A DNA stretch of 64,000 bases. Origin: Chloroflexota bacterium (GTDB lineage: Bacteria; Chloroflexota; Dehalococcoidia; DSTF01; RBG-16-68-14). Shown here piece after piece: positions 33,343 to 41,971 of the stretch (positions within the stretch are counted from its first letter, which is position 1; the number at the start of each line of letters is the position of its first letter). Where the stretch lies: the NCBI GenBank assembly GCA_029262675.1, contig JAJCYW010000001.1, positions 1-64,000 of the forward strand, written 5' to 3'. The translations under genes and the position numbers were made by a program. The notes under the pieces were generated by a model that was not told the DNA's origin, ran no database searches, and saw only the letters and a program-made list of their open reading frames with translations.

Positions 33343-34446
33343 ATGCGACAGCTTCTGATCTTGACCGGAGTGGCGGTAGCGCTACTGCTCGTCGGGTGCG
33401 GCGGCGGCAACGATAGCGACACGCCCACGGCAACCCTGGAGCCGCCCGCCACAGCGACGGCGGAGGCAGCCGCTACTGCGACGGTAGCGCCGGACACCCG
33501 CCGCACCGGCATCGCCGAACTCGACGCTGTGTTGGACGTGCTGTTCGCAGGCGACGCAGACGCCATTCGCGAACTAGTGCGCTTTACGCCCGTTCCGTGC
33601 GAACTCGAACCTATCGGACTGGACCCGCAACCAACCTGCCGCGACGACGAACCAGCGGGCACGCCTGTCGACGTCTTTCCGCACGCCAGCTGTCACGGCG
33701 GCTTCACGCGCCCTGAGCGGATGAGCGGGGTGCACACGAGCCTGGCTCGTCCAACGGGAGAGGTCATAGCGATCTACGTTGCTCCAGAGACCTACTGGCC
33801 GTGGGCGGAATTCGTCGTGGTCTTCGGGGATGATACGGTTGCGCTCGTACCGGGCGATGTCCAGGCCGTTTCCATCACGGATGGACACATCACGGGGACG
33901 CACTTAGGTTGTTCAGCAACGTTGGAAGAGTTCATCGCATTCCACAGGCTGGAGGATTCCGTGCTCTTTATTGGTTCGGGAGGCCTAACAGGCATAGGCG
34001 GCCTCGATACGGCACTCGACGCCCTTAGGCTGGCCGATGCTGAAGCGCTGGGCCAACTGATCCAGTTCCAGCCCATCGCCTGCATTGCTACGCCACAGGG
34101 CATCGGCGCGCCGCCGCTCTGCCGCTCAGACGAGGCGGACGGCACGCTCGTAGACGTGCTGCCGGTGAGCACGTGCGAGCTTATGTACGTACGACAGGAT
34201 GAGAGCGATTGGGTGCTTGACTCGCTGGCTGAAGGCGAACTGTACGCCGTGTACCGGGACGGAGACCGCTACGTCGCTGTGCTATCGAACGCAATGCCAG
34301 CCGGCCGGCCGGCGACGCGAGTGTACATCGACGAGCGGCGTATCGTCGAAATTGACATCACGTGCGTGCTGACGCCGGAGGAAGTGCTTGCGGATATTGA
34401 CCCCGCGGACATTCTCGTAGCGCCGGACGCGCTGTCTGAGCGCTAG
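33343..34446 (+). CDS. Putative lipoprotein with an internal duplication
   Basis: A 367-residue exported lipoprotein (lipobox LLVGC, Cys19). After a Thr/Ala-rich linker it consists of two homologous units, about residues 55-200 and 216-350. Each begins TGI-x-x-LD and carries four cysteines at matching places (86, 99, 117, 190 and 247, 260, 278, 341), with the first two gaps 13 and 18 residues in both. This points to two copies of one disulfide-bonded domain. I recognise no family. It has AGGAGG upstream and is convergent with the next gene. Confidence 0.75.
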   Translation: MRQLLILTGVAVALLLVGCGGGNDSDTPTATLEPPATATAEAAATATVAPDTRRTGIAELDAVLDVLFAGDADAIRELVRFTPVPCELEPIGLDPQPTCRDDEPAGTPVDVFPHASCHGGFTRPERMSGVHTSLARPTGEVIAIYVAPETYWPWAEFVVVFGDDTVALVPGDVQAVSITDGHITGTHLGCSATLEEFIAFHRLEDSVLFIGSGGLTGIGGLDTALDALRLADAEALGQLIQFQPIACIATPQGIGAPPLCRSDEADGTLVDVLPVSTCELMYVRQDESDWVLDSLAEGELYAVYRDGDRYVAVLSNAMPAGRPATRVYIDERRIVEIDITCVLTPEEVLADIDPADILVAPDALSER

Positions 34447-34463
34447 CCGCGCTGCCGCCGATC

Positions 34464-35285
34464 CTACTCCTCCGCAGGATACGAGAGCAGGCTGCTGTCG
34501 TAGTACGGGTCCGGGCCGACGTCGGCCATCGTGGCCGCCGCCGCCGCCGTGGGGTCGAGTTCGTCGACCAGCAGGTGGCCGAGCAGGTTCAGCGTGGCGG
34601 CGTCCGTGTGGCCGACCGACACCAAGTCGTCCCAACTCACAAACGCGCCCGCGCCACGGCGGATGAAGGCCTCCGCCATCTGTTCGCTGATCAGGCCGTT
34701 ACAGCCCATCATCACCACCGTCGCGTCACCGAGGTCGCCCTGCATCCGCTCCGCGACAAACGCCGGGCCGATGCCGAAGTACTGCTCTTCGTCCTCGAGG
34801 TCGTACGCGACCGGACCGAGGTAGCCCTGCTCGCGCTCCCAGGTGTGGTCGTTTGCCGAGTACGGCTCAGCGGTGAAGAGCTCCGGCAGCACGACCGGGC
34901 TGTTCGGCGCTGCGACCTGCGTCTGTGCCGCGTGGATGCGGAGCACGATCATGTCGTAGTCACGCTCAGGCAGGCCGCGATAGAAGTCCACCGTGACGTC
35001 CTGGCCAGGCACGTAGTCGACCGCATAGCCGGCGTCCGTCAGCGTCTGGGTCGCCTCGTTGGTGAAGTCGGGGTTGGGATAGGTGAGCGCAAGCTGGTCG
35101 ATGATGACGGCCGTCAGTATCCCGTCTGCGGCCTCGTCTGAGTCACCGCCGCCACTTGAGAACAGCGCGAAGGCCAGCGCCGCCCCGCCGATCAGCAGCG
35201 CCACGGCAAAGAAGGCGCCTACCGTCAGCCGTGCGGCGCGTAGCCGGCTCTCCTGGTCGGATTCGTGAGCACTATCGTTCGCCAT
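34464..35285 (-). CDS. Membrane-anchored protein with caspase-like (clan CD) features
   Basis: A 273-residue protein with a short cytoplasmic N-terminus, one membrane helix (about 20-43) and an exported domain. The domain has an alternating strand/helix pattern, a His in DYDMIVLRIHA (His118), a Cys after a hydrophobic strand in VVMMGCNG (Cys195), and then MAEAFIRRGAGAFVSW, which recalls the C-terminal part of caspase/gingipain-fold peptidases. His118 is followed by Ala rather than the usual Gly. I therefore call it only a candidate cysteine peptidase. It has no close neighbour of known function; a serpin gene lies 1.4 kb away. Confidence 0.5.
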   Translation of the reverse strand: MANDSAHESDQESRLRAARLTVGAFFAVALLIGGAALAFALFSSGGGDSDEAADGILTAVIIDQLALTYPNPDFTNEATQTLTDAGYAVDYVPGQDVTVDFYRGLPERDYDMIVLRIHAAQTQVAAPNSPVVLPELFTAEPYSANDHTWEREQGYLGPVAYDLEDEEQYFGIGPAFVAERMQGDLGDATVVMMGCNGLISEQMAEAFIRRGAGAFVSWDDLVSVGHTDAATLNLLGHLLVDELDPTAAAAATMADVGPDPYYDSSLLSYPAEE

Positions 35286-35325
35286 CTGCCACCCCCCTGC
35301 CAGTGTATCAATTTAGGTAACGCGC

Positions 35326-36240
35326 CTACGTAATCACGCCGCGTTCGCGCAGGAAGGGGATGGCGTTAGCCACGTCGCCGTCGGACTGGCGCTGATTGAT
35401 CTCGAACACCCGCAGCGCAGAATCCGGCAGACCTTCGGCGATGTAGCCCCACTCGACGTCGCCGTTGCCGGGCGCGCGGTGGTCGCCGATGCCGTCCACG
35501 TCATGGAGGTGGCAGGCCAGCGTCCGTTCGCCCAGCGTGTCGAGCCACGCGCGCTTGTCGACGTAGCCCAGGCGCGCCTGCACCTCGGCGTGGCCGACAT
35601 CGTGCCAGTAGCCGGCCTGCTGCGCCGTGTAGCCGGCCAGCAACTCTTTCGCCTCACCGGCCAGCGGAAACTCGTGGTGGTGAAGGCGGTTCTCCAGGCC
35701 GATAACGATGCCGCGTTCGCTGGCGTACGCAACCAGCTCTGCCAGCGTCTCACGCGCACGCTCGAAGTACGGCGGCGCAAGCTCGGCGCGCCGTTCCAGC
35801 GTCTCGGCCCGCAGCGCATCGACCTCGGGGCCGGAGCGAGTGCCCCCGTCGAAGAGTTTGCGCTGCTTCTGCTCGGATTCCAGCATATTCGCGCCGATTC
35901 CGCCCAGGTGGACGATGACGAAGCCGGCGTCGACGGCGGCGGCGTGGTCGACGCTGGCCTTGGTCTCCGCAATCGCCGCGTTCCGCTCCGCGTCATCGAG
36001 AGAAGCGAGGTTGAGCGAGTTATTGCGCTTCCCGAGCGCCTCACGATTCGGGGCCGGCGCGTGGATGCCGGAGAACGTCGCGCCGCTGCCGTCCAGTAGC
36101 CGGGCGAAGCCATCCTCCCGCGTGTGGTGGCTGACCTCGATAGCATCGTAGCCCAGCGACCGCGCCGCGCGGACGAAATCGTGCATGTCTTCGAAACGCT
36201 CTTGCTGCGCCCACATCGTGGAGAGCGAGTAGCTGGTCAC
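35326..36240 (-). CDS. Sugar phosphate isomerase/epimerase-like TIM barrel
   Basis: A 304-residue protein of the xylose-isomerase-like/AP endonuclease 2 TIM-barrel family. Metal-binding residues are visible in order: FSGIHAPAP, VIVHLGGIG, GLENRLHHHEFP, GYWHDVGHAEVQ and ACHLHDVDGIGDHRAPGNG. Such enzymes isomerise or epimerise sugars or inositols, or have other lyase roles; the substrate is unknown. It overlaps the end of the small membrane protein gene 36237-36521 by four bases, so they are coupled. Confidence 0.82.
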   Translation of the reverse strand: MTSYSLSTMWAQQERFEDMHDFVRAARSLGYDAIEVSHHTREDGFARLLDGSGATFSGIHAPAPNREALGKRNNSLNLASLDDAERNAAIAETKASVDHAAAVDAGFVIVHLGGIGANMLESEQKQRKLFDGGTRSGPEVDALRAETLERRAELAPPYFERARETLAELVAYASERGIVIGLENRLHHHEFPLAGEAKELLAGYTAQQAGYWHDVGHAEVQARLGYVDKRAWLDTLGERTLACHLHDVDGIGDHRAPGNGDVEWGYIAEGLPDSALRVFEINQRQSDGDVANAIPFLRERGVIT

Positions 36241-36521
36241 GACGGTTGCCCCTGCGATCGAGACGCACGCCTCACAGCAATCGTCACCGCGACCGCACCG
36301 CCCGCGACGGCAGTCGCCAGGCTAACGGCGAAGCCGATACCACCGTCCGCGCCAATCGCGGGCACGAGCGCCCCGCCCGCGATGCCAGCGAATGCCGCCA
36401 GCGGCAGCGAGGCGAGCGCACCGCGGCCGCGCGACACGAGGAGCGCCGCGCACCACGGCAGCAGCCCGCACGCCGCCCACAGCGAGAGCAGTCCTAGGTG
36501 GCCGAGGAGGTTCCAGGGCAT
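36237..36521 (-). CDS. Small three-helix membrane protein
   Basis: A 94-residue hydrophobic protein with about three spans (GLLSLWAACGLLPWCAAL, LPLAAFAGIAGGALVPA and AVSLATAVAGGAVAVTIAV) and a basic C-terminus. No family recognised. Its stop overlaps the start of the TIM-barrel gene by four bases. Divergent from the serpin gene, with 125 bases between. Confidence 0.55.
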   Translation of the reverse strand: MPWNLLGHLGLLSLWAACGLLPWCAALLVSRGRGALASLPLAAFAGIAGGALVPAIGADGGIGFAVSLATAVAGGAVAVTIAVRRASRSQGQPS

Positions 36522-36596
36522 GATGGTTTCAGACTATGCGAAGCGGGGCAGTCTCGTCCAGGAAGCGGAACACAACCGACACCGCCAGCGTCATGT

Positions 36597-36602
36597 TACA
36601 AT
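36597..36602 (+). promoter_or_regulatory. Extended -10 promoter of the serpin gene
   Basis: TGT followed by TACAAT, 44 bases before the ATG at 36647. No clear -35. AAGGAGG serves as ribosome site. Confidence 0.5.
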
Positions 36603-36646
36603 AACGCTCCCGCCGCGAGCGGACATCCCCGCAAGGAGGTGGCAGC

Positions 36647-37951
36647 ATGGCGAGCAGAACGCATAACCTTCTCTTGATATGCGCGGTCGTGAGTCTTGTG
36701 ATGGCTGCGGCAGCACTGAGCGCGTGTGGCGGCGGCGGGACCTCGTCCATCGCCGAGGCGCGGTCTGACAAGGCGCGCGTCGAGAACCCAAACGTCTCAG
36801 AGCAAGACCTCGCCGGACTGGTCGATGGAAACAGCGCATTCGCGTTCGACCTCTACCGCCTCCTCAGCGGCAGTGACGATAACCTGTTCTTCTCGCCATA
36901 CAGCATCTCGGCCGCGCTCGCGATGACATACGCCGGAGCGCGCGGCGAGACGGAACGAGAGATGGGGGAAGCGATGAGCTTCCTGCTGCCGCAGGAGCGC
37001 CTGCATCCCGGCTTCAACGCTCTGGATTTCGCGCTGAACGACGTTGCCGAGTTACGCGAATACGACACCGGCGACGCGCTTCAACTCAACATCGCGAACG
37101 CCGTGTGGGGCGAACAGACCTACGAGTTTCTCCCCGAATACCTTGATACGCTCGCGGAGAACTACGGCGCCGGCCTGCAGCTCGCCGACTTCATTCACAA
37201 CTTCGAGGAGGCGCGCGCGGCGATCAACGCTTGGGTCAGCGACCAGACCGAGCAGCGCATCCCGGAGCTGCTCCAGGAGGGCACGCTCGACGACATGACG
37301 CGCCTGGTGCTCACAAACGCCATCTACTTCAACGCTTCTTGGCGCTTCCCGTTCGTGCAAGACGAGACGCGGGACGGCACGTTCCATCGCCTCGACGGCA
37401 GCGACGTCCAGACGCCGATGATGCATCTCAAGGAAGACATGACCTACGGTGAAGTCGACGGCGCGCAGATCGTACGTATGCTGTACGAAGGAATGACCTA
37501 CGCAATGGAGGTGATTCTCCCGCCCGAAGGTGAGTTCGAGGCGTTCGAGGAAAGCATTGACGCCGCATCATTCGCCGCCGGGCTCGAGCAATTGGGCCCT
37601 GCATCCGTTGACATCACGATGCCCAAATTCGAGTTCGAATCGAGTTTCGATCTGCCGAAAACGCTGCGGGAGCTAGGCATGGTCGCAGCATTCCAGCCCA
37701 GCGCGGCTGATCTATCTGGGATGGATGGCACGCGCAATCTTTACATCAGCGAGGTCGTCCACAAAGGGTTCGTCGCCGTTGATGAAGAAGGCACGGAAGC
37801 GGCCGCGGCGACCGGCGTCGTTGGAAGGCTCACGAGCGGCCCGCCGCGCGCGGTCACTATCGTGCTAGATAGGCCGTTCCTCTTTCTCATCCGCCACCTC
37901 GAGACCGGCTCGATCCTCTTCCTCGGCCGCGTCCTCGACCCGACGGCCTAG
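36647..37951 (+). CDS. Serpin (lipoprotein, inhibitory type)
   Basis: A 434-residue serine protease inhibitor of the serpin family, exported and probably lipidated at Cys27 (lipobox LSAC). The serpin core is complete: NLFFSPYSISAALAMTYAGA, NAIYFNASWRFPF, then VVHKGFVAVDEEGTEAAAAT. The hinge EEGTEAAAAT is the pattern of inhibitory serpins, with the small residues needed for loop insertion. Counting from it, P1-P1' falls at Thr-Ser in GRLTSGPP, which would favour elastase-like or subtilisin-like proteases. The C-terminus PFLFLIRHLETGSILFLGRV is standard. Stops of this gene and the convergent DinB gene overlap by four bases. Confidence 0.93.
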   Translation: MASRTHNLLLICAVVSLVMAAAALSACGGGGTSSIAEARSDKARVENPNVSEQDLAGLVDGNSAFAFDLYRLLSGSDDNLFFSPYSISAALAMTYAGARGETEREMGEAMSFLLPQERLHPGFNALDFALNDVAELREYDTGDALQLNIANAVWGEQTYEFLPEYLDTLAENYGAGLQLADFIHNFEEARAAINAWVSDQTEQRIPELLQEGTLDDMTRLVLTNAIYFNASWRFPFVQDETRDGTFHRLDGSDVQTPMMHLKEDMTYGEVDGAQIVRMLYEGMTYAMEVILPPEGEFEAFEESIDAASFAAGLEQLGPASVDITMPKFEFESSFDLPKTLRELGMVAAFQPSAADLSGMDGTRNLYISEVVHKGFVAVDEEGTEAAAATGVVGRLTSGPPRAVTIVLDRPFLFLIRHLETGSILFLGRVLDPTA

Positions 37952-38460
37952 AGACACGCCTCCAACATGCCGGGGTATTCGCCGACGTCATGGCCGAGGG
38001 CGTTGCGGATGGCGACGATCTCGCCCAGGTGGAAGTAGTGGTGCGCGGCGATTCGGGCCATCGCGTAGCGCGCGGAGAAACCAGACTCACGCAGCGGTTC
38101 AATCGATCCGGTATACGGTACGAGTTCGTCGATGCTCCCTTCGTCGGTCGACTCAAGAAACGACCGTGCAACGACGCGCACCTTTTCAACCGCCCGCTGG
38201 ATGTCCGTCCAATCCAGCGCGTCGGGTGCCGCACCTTTCTTGAACTTGAAATAATCTCCGTTGATGAGCGGGTCCGCCGGGACGCCTTGGAAGCTCACGT
38301 TCAACCAGGAATCAACCATCTGGCTGCAGTGGGCTACTGTCCAGCTAATTGGACTGGAGGAGCCGTAGCCGCGTTCAGCATCCCTCGCTGACAGACCATC
38401 GACCGCACGATCGAAATCGGCCCACGACTCAAGGACAAGGTTTGCCAAGGCTGTTGTCAC
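37948..38460 (-). CDS. DinB-family protein (twin copy A)
   Basis: A 170-residue DinB-fold protein with the first metal His in SWTVAHCSQM and the C-terminal pair in HHYFHLGEI (H-x3-H). It is a tandem paralogue of 38517-39026. The last 31 residues are identical apart from one (LEACL against LEGCL), while the rest has diverged strongly. Thiol-dependent transferase or unknown function. Probably co-transcribed with the second copy, 56 bases upstream. Confidence 0.8.
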   Translation of the reverse strand: MTTALANLVLESWADFDRAVDGLSARDAERGYGSSSPISWTVAHCSQMVDSWLNVSFQGVPADPLINGDYFKFKKGAAPDALDWTDIQRAVEKVRVVARSFLESTDEGSIDELVPYTGSIEPLRESGFSARYAMARIAAHHYFHLGEIVAIRNALGHDVGEYPGMLEACL

Positions 38461-38516
38461 GCGGAAATTATATCAAGTGCGCTGGGCCGCAACGCGCAGT
38501 CACCTAACGCTGGTCG

Positions 38517-39026
38517 CTACAGGCACCCCTCCAACATGCCGGGGTACTCGCCGACGTCGTGGCCGAGAGCGTTGCGGATTGCGACGATCTCGCCCAGATG
38601 GAAGTAGTGGTGGAGGATGACGCGCGTCAGGCCGTAACGCACGCTGACGACACCTTGCTGGCGAAGGACGCTGATCGAGCCGTCGTACGGCACCTCTCTG
38701 CGCAGGTCGCCGTCAGTCAGATGCTCGACGTACGCCCAGGCCTGCTCGCGCACCTCGGTGACGGCCTCCTGCACCTCGCTCCAGTTGCCCGACTCGCCGC
38801 GCGCGCCGAACCGCAGTTGGTACTGGCCGATGTAGGGGTGCGCCTCTTCGCCGCGGAAGCGGACGTTGACGTAGCCGTCCAGTTGGTTGGTGACATGAGC
38901 AACGGACCAGCCGATGGGGCTGGCCGTGCCGACCCGGCGTTCGGCGTCCTGCCTGGGAAGGCTGGCAGTGGCGCGATCCATGTCCTGCCACGCCTCGCGC
39001 AGCATGTTGGCCAGCGGCGTGGGCAT
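38517..39026 (-). CDS. DinB-family protein (twin copy B)
   Basis: A 169-residue DinB-fold protein, with GWSVAHVTNQ and HHYFHLGEIVAIRNALGH providing the likely metal histidines. The start at 39026 is four bases after the ispG stop, so it is probably read through from ispG. Its C-terminal coding end is nearly the same in DNA as that of copy A (about 84 bases with five differences, all silent). Function unknown. Confidence 0.8.
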   Translation of the reverse strand: MPTPLANMLREAWQDMDRATASLPRQDAERRVGTASPIGWSVAHVTNQLDGYVNVRFRGEEAHPYIGQYQLRFGARGESGNWSEVQEAVTEVREQAWAYVEHLTDGDLRREVPYDGSISVLRQQGVVSVRYGLTRVILHHYFHLGEIVAIRNALGHDVGEYPGMLEGCL

Positions 39027-39029
39027 CGG

Positions 39030-40217
39030 CTACCTGTCCGTGGAAGTCGCGGGGATCTCTTGGATCGGGATCACGGCGTCAGGGCCAGCTTCGCTGGCCT
39101 TGCCGGCGCCGTTCGCACCGGCGGCAGAACTGTCGCCGGCGGCCTCCATCTCCGCGATCACCTTGTCGCCCTCTTCGACCAGCGCCGAGAGGAATTCGTC
39201 CTCGTTCACGGTCTTCACGATCTCGCCCTTGCGGAAGATGACGCCACGCCCCTTGCCGCCGGCGATGCCGAGGTCGGCCATCTTCGCCTCGCCCGGGCCG
39301 TTGACGACACAGCCCATCACGGCGACGGTGATCGGCTTGCCGAGCTTTTGGAAGTGGGCCTCAACCTTGTTCGCGAGCGGGATCAGCTCGATCTCGATGC
39401 GGCCACAAGTTGGGCAAGCGACCATCGTCGGGCCACGCTGTCTCAGGTTGAGCGACGCCAGGATGTCCCAACAGACCGGTATCTCTTCTTTCGGGTCGGC
39501 CGCGAGAGAGACGCGGATCGTATCGCCGATGCCTTCCGAGAGCATGATGCCGATGCCGATCGCGCTGCGGACGGAACCGGCGCGAGGCGTACCGGCTTCG
39601 GTAATGCCCAGGTGGAACGGATACTGAACTTTGGGCGCCAGGTCGCGGTAGGCCTGCACCATCGTCGGCACATCAAACGCCTTCAGCGAGATCTTGATCA
39701 GGTCAAAGTCCTGATCCTCGAGCAGGCCGATCTCCCACATCGCGGCGTCCACCATCCGCTGGTGCATCGGCGGCGGCAGCTCGCCGTCGGCCAGCGCCTC
39801 GATGGGCGGCAGGCTGCCCGCGTTGACGCCGATCCGGATCGGCGTCTGGCGCGCTTTGGCCTCCTTGGCAATCGTCCGTACCTTCTCCGGGTCGCGGATG
39901 TTACCGGGGTTCAGCCTCAGGCCGTGGATGTTCGCCTCCAGCGCGGCCAGCGCCCAGCGGTAGTCGAAGTGGATGTCGGCAATGAGGGGCGTCTTGGTGC
40001 GCCGCACGATCTCCGGCAGCGCGGCCGCGGCGTCTTTGTCCGGCACGGCGATGCGAACGATCTCGCAACCGAGGTCGGCCAGCGCGGCGATCTGGTTCAG
40101 CGTTGCGTCAACGTCGGCCGTGTCCGTCGCCGTCATCGACTGGACGCGAACCGGGGCGCCGCCGCCGACCTGCACGTCGCCTATCTGGACGGGCTTTGTC
40201 TTACGCCGTTCTGCCAT
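39030..40217 (-). CDS. ispG: 4-hydroxy-3-methylbut-2-enyl-diphosphate synthase
   Basis: IspG converts methylerythritol cyclodiphosphate to HMBPP in the non-mevalonate pathway, using a [4Fe-4S] cluster. The 395-residue bacterial short form has a TIM barrel (VQSMTATDTADVDATLNQIA, ADIHFDYRWAL, GLRLNPGNI, GVNAGSL, KISLKAFD) and a C-terminal cluster domain with ACPTCGR and VMGCVVNGPGEA supplying three cysteines. An unusual Ala/Gly-rich tail of about 40 residues follows. The related dxr gene lies 3 kb upstream in the same direction, separated by rseP and two lower-GC genes. Confidence 0.95.
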   Translation of the reverse strand: MAERRKTKPVQIGDVQVGGGAPVRVQSMTATDTADVDATLNQIAALADLGCEIVRIAVPDKDAAAALPEIVRRTKTPLIADIHFDYRWALAALEANIHGLRLNPGNIRDPEKVRTIAKEAKARQTPIRIGVNAGSLPPIEALADGELPPPMHQRMVDAAMWEIGLLEDQDFDLIKISLKAFDVPTMVQAYRDLAPKVQYPFHLGITEAGTPRAGSVRSAIGIGIMLSEGIGDTIRVSLAADPKEEIPVCWDILASLNLRQRGPTMVACPTCGRIEIELIPLANKVEAHFQKLGKPITVAVMGCVVNGPGEAKMADLGIAGGKGRGVIFRKGEIVKTVNEDEFLSALVEEGDKVIAEMEAAGDSSAAGANGAGKASEAGPDAVIPIQEIPATSTDR

Positions 40218-40261
40218 TGCAGATACAGCTTACCGTGGAACGCGTGAGACGGGGAAGCGCG

Positions 40262-40296
40262 ACTGCGCGCTGCAAGGTTCTCTCGCAGCGCGCAGT
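40262..40296 (-). terminator. Hairpin after the 40340-41697 gene pair
   Basis: Twelve perfect pairs (40262-40273 with 40285-40296) around an 11-base loop, 44 bases past the stop of the 40340 gene and upstream of ispG. No T tract follows on the minus strand. Confidence 0.55.
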
Positions 40297-40339
40297 ACTC
40301 ATCGCTTCCAAGCTGTGGCAGGAAACCGCTAGATGTAAG

Positions 40340-41020
40340 CTAACAGCCTGAGTGTCCTTCTCGGTAGTTCATCTGATGAACCCAATCGTAGAGTCCCCAG
40401 ACGAAGTTGCGGTCACTCACCCCGAGACTACCGTTCTTGTCCGGACAAGTAATGTCCGCAAAGCCCTGGTGAACATGCTGTCCAGTCCACGGGCAGCCTG
40501 AAGGTTCCGAGTACGTGCTACCGATCGTCAACTCGGTCACGGCCCCATACGGCGACGGTCCTGCGTAGATGCTTCGAATCGTACCAACCGAGCCCGTAGT
40601 ATGCGTAAACCGTGGATTCCCCCGGTACAGACTCTCTGCATCGATCATGCCCAACTGTACGTAGTGGCATCCGCTCGGCGTCGTGCCAATACTCGAACTC
40701 GTGGCTATGGTCCCATGGTAGACACTGGAGAAGCCCCACGTTCTGAGCTTGACGGTCTGGCCTGAGCCCGAGGGCGTCGTGCAAAGGGTCGGATCGCTAG
40801 TCCCTATCATGACGTCAATGAACATGTAATTGGTACCGTGGTACACCGGAGTACCGCTCCCGGTGCAGTACTTCAAGTCACCGCTAACAGTCCTGCCCAA
40901 GGACGACATCCATAGCAACTGCACCTGCTGTCCATGCGCCTCAGTTCGATCATTGGAAAACACGGCCGCGGTAACGGCGATTGCGACAGCCGCGGCCGCC
41001 AAAAGCGTCATTCTCCTCAT
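40340..41020 (-). CDS. Secreted protein of unknown function
   Basis: A 226-residue exported protein with a signal peptide (LLAAAAVAIAVTAAVFS). The mature part is rich in Gly, Ser, Thr and Tyr with six cysteines (for example LKYCTGSG, SGCHYVQ and the terminal HSGC), suggesting an extracellular beta-rich, disulfide-bonded fold. No family recognised. One counted line is 50% GC, well below the region. Its start overlaps the stop of 41017-41697 by four bases (ATGA), so these are coupled. Together they separate rseP from ispG. Confidence 0.65.
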   Translation of the reverse strand: MRRMTLLAAAAVAIAVTAAVFSNDRTEAHGQQVQLLWMSSLGRTVSGDLKYCTGSGTPVYHGTNYMFIDVMIGTSDPTLCTTPSGSGQTVKLRTWGFSSVYHGTIATSSSIGTTPSGCHYVQLGMIDAESLYRGNPRFTHTTGSVGTIRSIYAGPSPYGAVTELTIGSTYSEPSGCPWTGQHVHQGFADITCPDKNGSLGVSDRNFVWGLYDWVHQMNYREGHSGC

Positions 41021-41697
41021 CGCATCAACTCCTCGGCCAGCTTAATCCTCTCGTCTACACCAAGAGGCGTGAACACGACCAGCATGATCCCGGGCTGCTG
41101 TGCACTTGGAGCCCGCTCAATGACGAAGATCCTGGTCTGCGCCGGGAACGGCGATATATCGAGGCCACGTACTATGAGAGCTGGGTGCCCGCCTACAGTA
41201 GCTATCTCTAGGCGCTCCCTAGGCGCATCCGATTCAACGATAGCATCGCCGACAAAGTGGTACCGGGCAAACTCCGTAATACCGGTTTCATGTTGAGTGT
41301 AGCCACCGATGAAGTTGACTGTGCCATTCGGACAATCGTACACCTCAAGAGCATCACCGAAAGTCGGCGAATACAGCTCGGATTGCTCGATCCTCGCCGG
41401 ATCAGTCACAGCGCGCTCGGGAGAACGCGAACAGGGAATTTCGATCTTCGGCTCCGTCTCGGCAAGGCCAGCGATTACGAAATCGCCATACCGTCCACGA
41501 GCAGCAGGCAACGCCTGATCCGCTTGAATCGTCGGCTCTAATCTATCGCGCAACTCTTCAACCCAAGCAGCCGTTTCCTGTGCGGCCTGACCGCTGGCGT
41601 CTCCGCCCGCGAAACGGCTGGCGATGAAGAATGCGGCAATGCCTACGACCACCACAAGCGCGCCTGCTCCGACCACTTGCATTGTTCTCTGATTCAT
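41017..41697 (-). CDS. Membrane-anchored extracytoplasmic protein of unknown function
   Basis: A 226-residue protein with an N-terminal membrane helix (about 8-28: VVGAGALVVVVGIAAFFIAS) and an exported domain of about 195 residues with only two cysteines (EIPCSRSP and VYDCPNGT). No recognised fold. ATG 41697 is chosen because AAAGGAG lies seven bases upstream; a longer frame to 41769 lacks a ribosome site. Codon use is less GC-rich than the neighbours. Coupled with the secreted protein that follows. Confidence 0.65.
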   Translation of the reverse strand: MNQRTMQVVGAGALVVVVGIAAFFIASRFAGGDASGQAAQETAAWVEELRDRLEPTIQADQALPAARGRYGDFVIAGLAETEPKIEIPCSRSPERAVTDPARIEQSELYSPTFGDALEVYDCPNGTVNFIGGYTQHETGITEFARYHFVGDAIVESDAPRERLEIATVGGHPALIVRGLDISPFPAQTRIFVIERAPSAQQPGIMLVVFTPLGVDERIKLAEELMR

Positions 41698-41971
41698 AGT
41701 AGATCTCCTTTCTCTGAGCAGTTTGCTCAGGCTCGCCAGGGGAAGATCGAGGTGCCTCGCCTCCGTCAATTATGGCAACAGCTATCGCAGGCTCAGGGTG
41801 CAGCTACTTGGCCATCAAGGATCTGGATTTACTATCAGAACAGCCGCCTCCTACTTCAGCAGTTTACCGCCGTCAACTAGACAGTTTAACACCCCCCCCC
41901 CGACGGGCTGTCAACCCCTTCTGAAGAAACATGTGTGAAGACTTGGACGGTGGAATTCTTTTCGTAGCGGT
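41698..41971. other. Gene-free gap with a poly-C run
   Basis: 274 bases between rseP and the accessory pair hold no frame I would call. It is AT-richer than the surroundings and has a run of ten C at 41892-41901. No repeats or hairpins of note. Confidence 0.5.

Noticed and set aside
38559..40247. 562-codon plus-strand open frame opposite ispG and DinB
   Set aside because: Antisense to clearly identified ispG; composition is that of a mirrored frame and no motif is seen.
41892..41901. Ten-C run as a phase-variation tract
   Set aside because: It lies in a gap without a gene or a clear promoter to control; may be only a sequencing-prone run.
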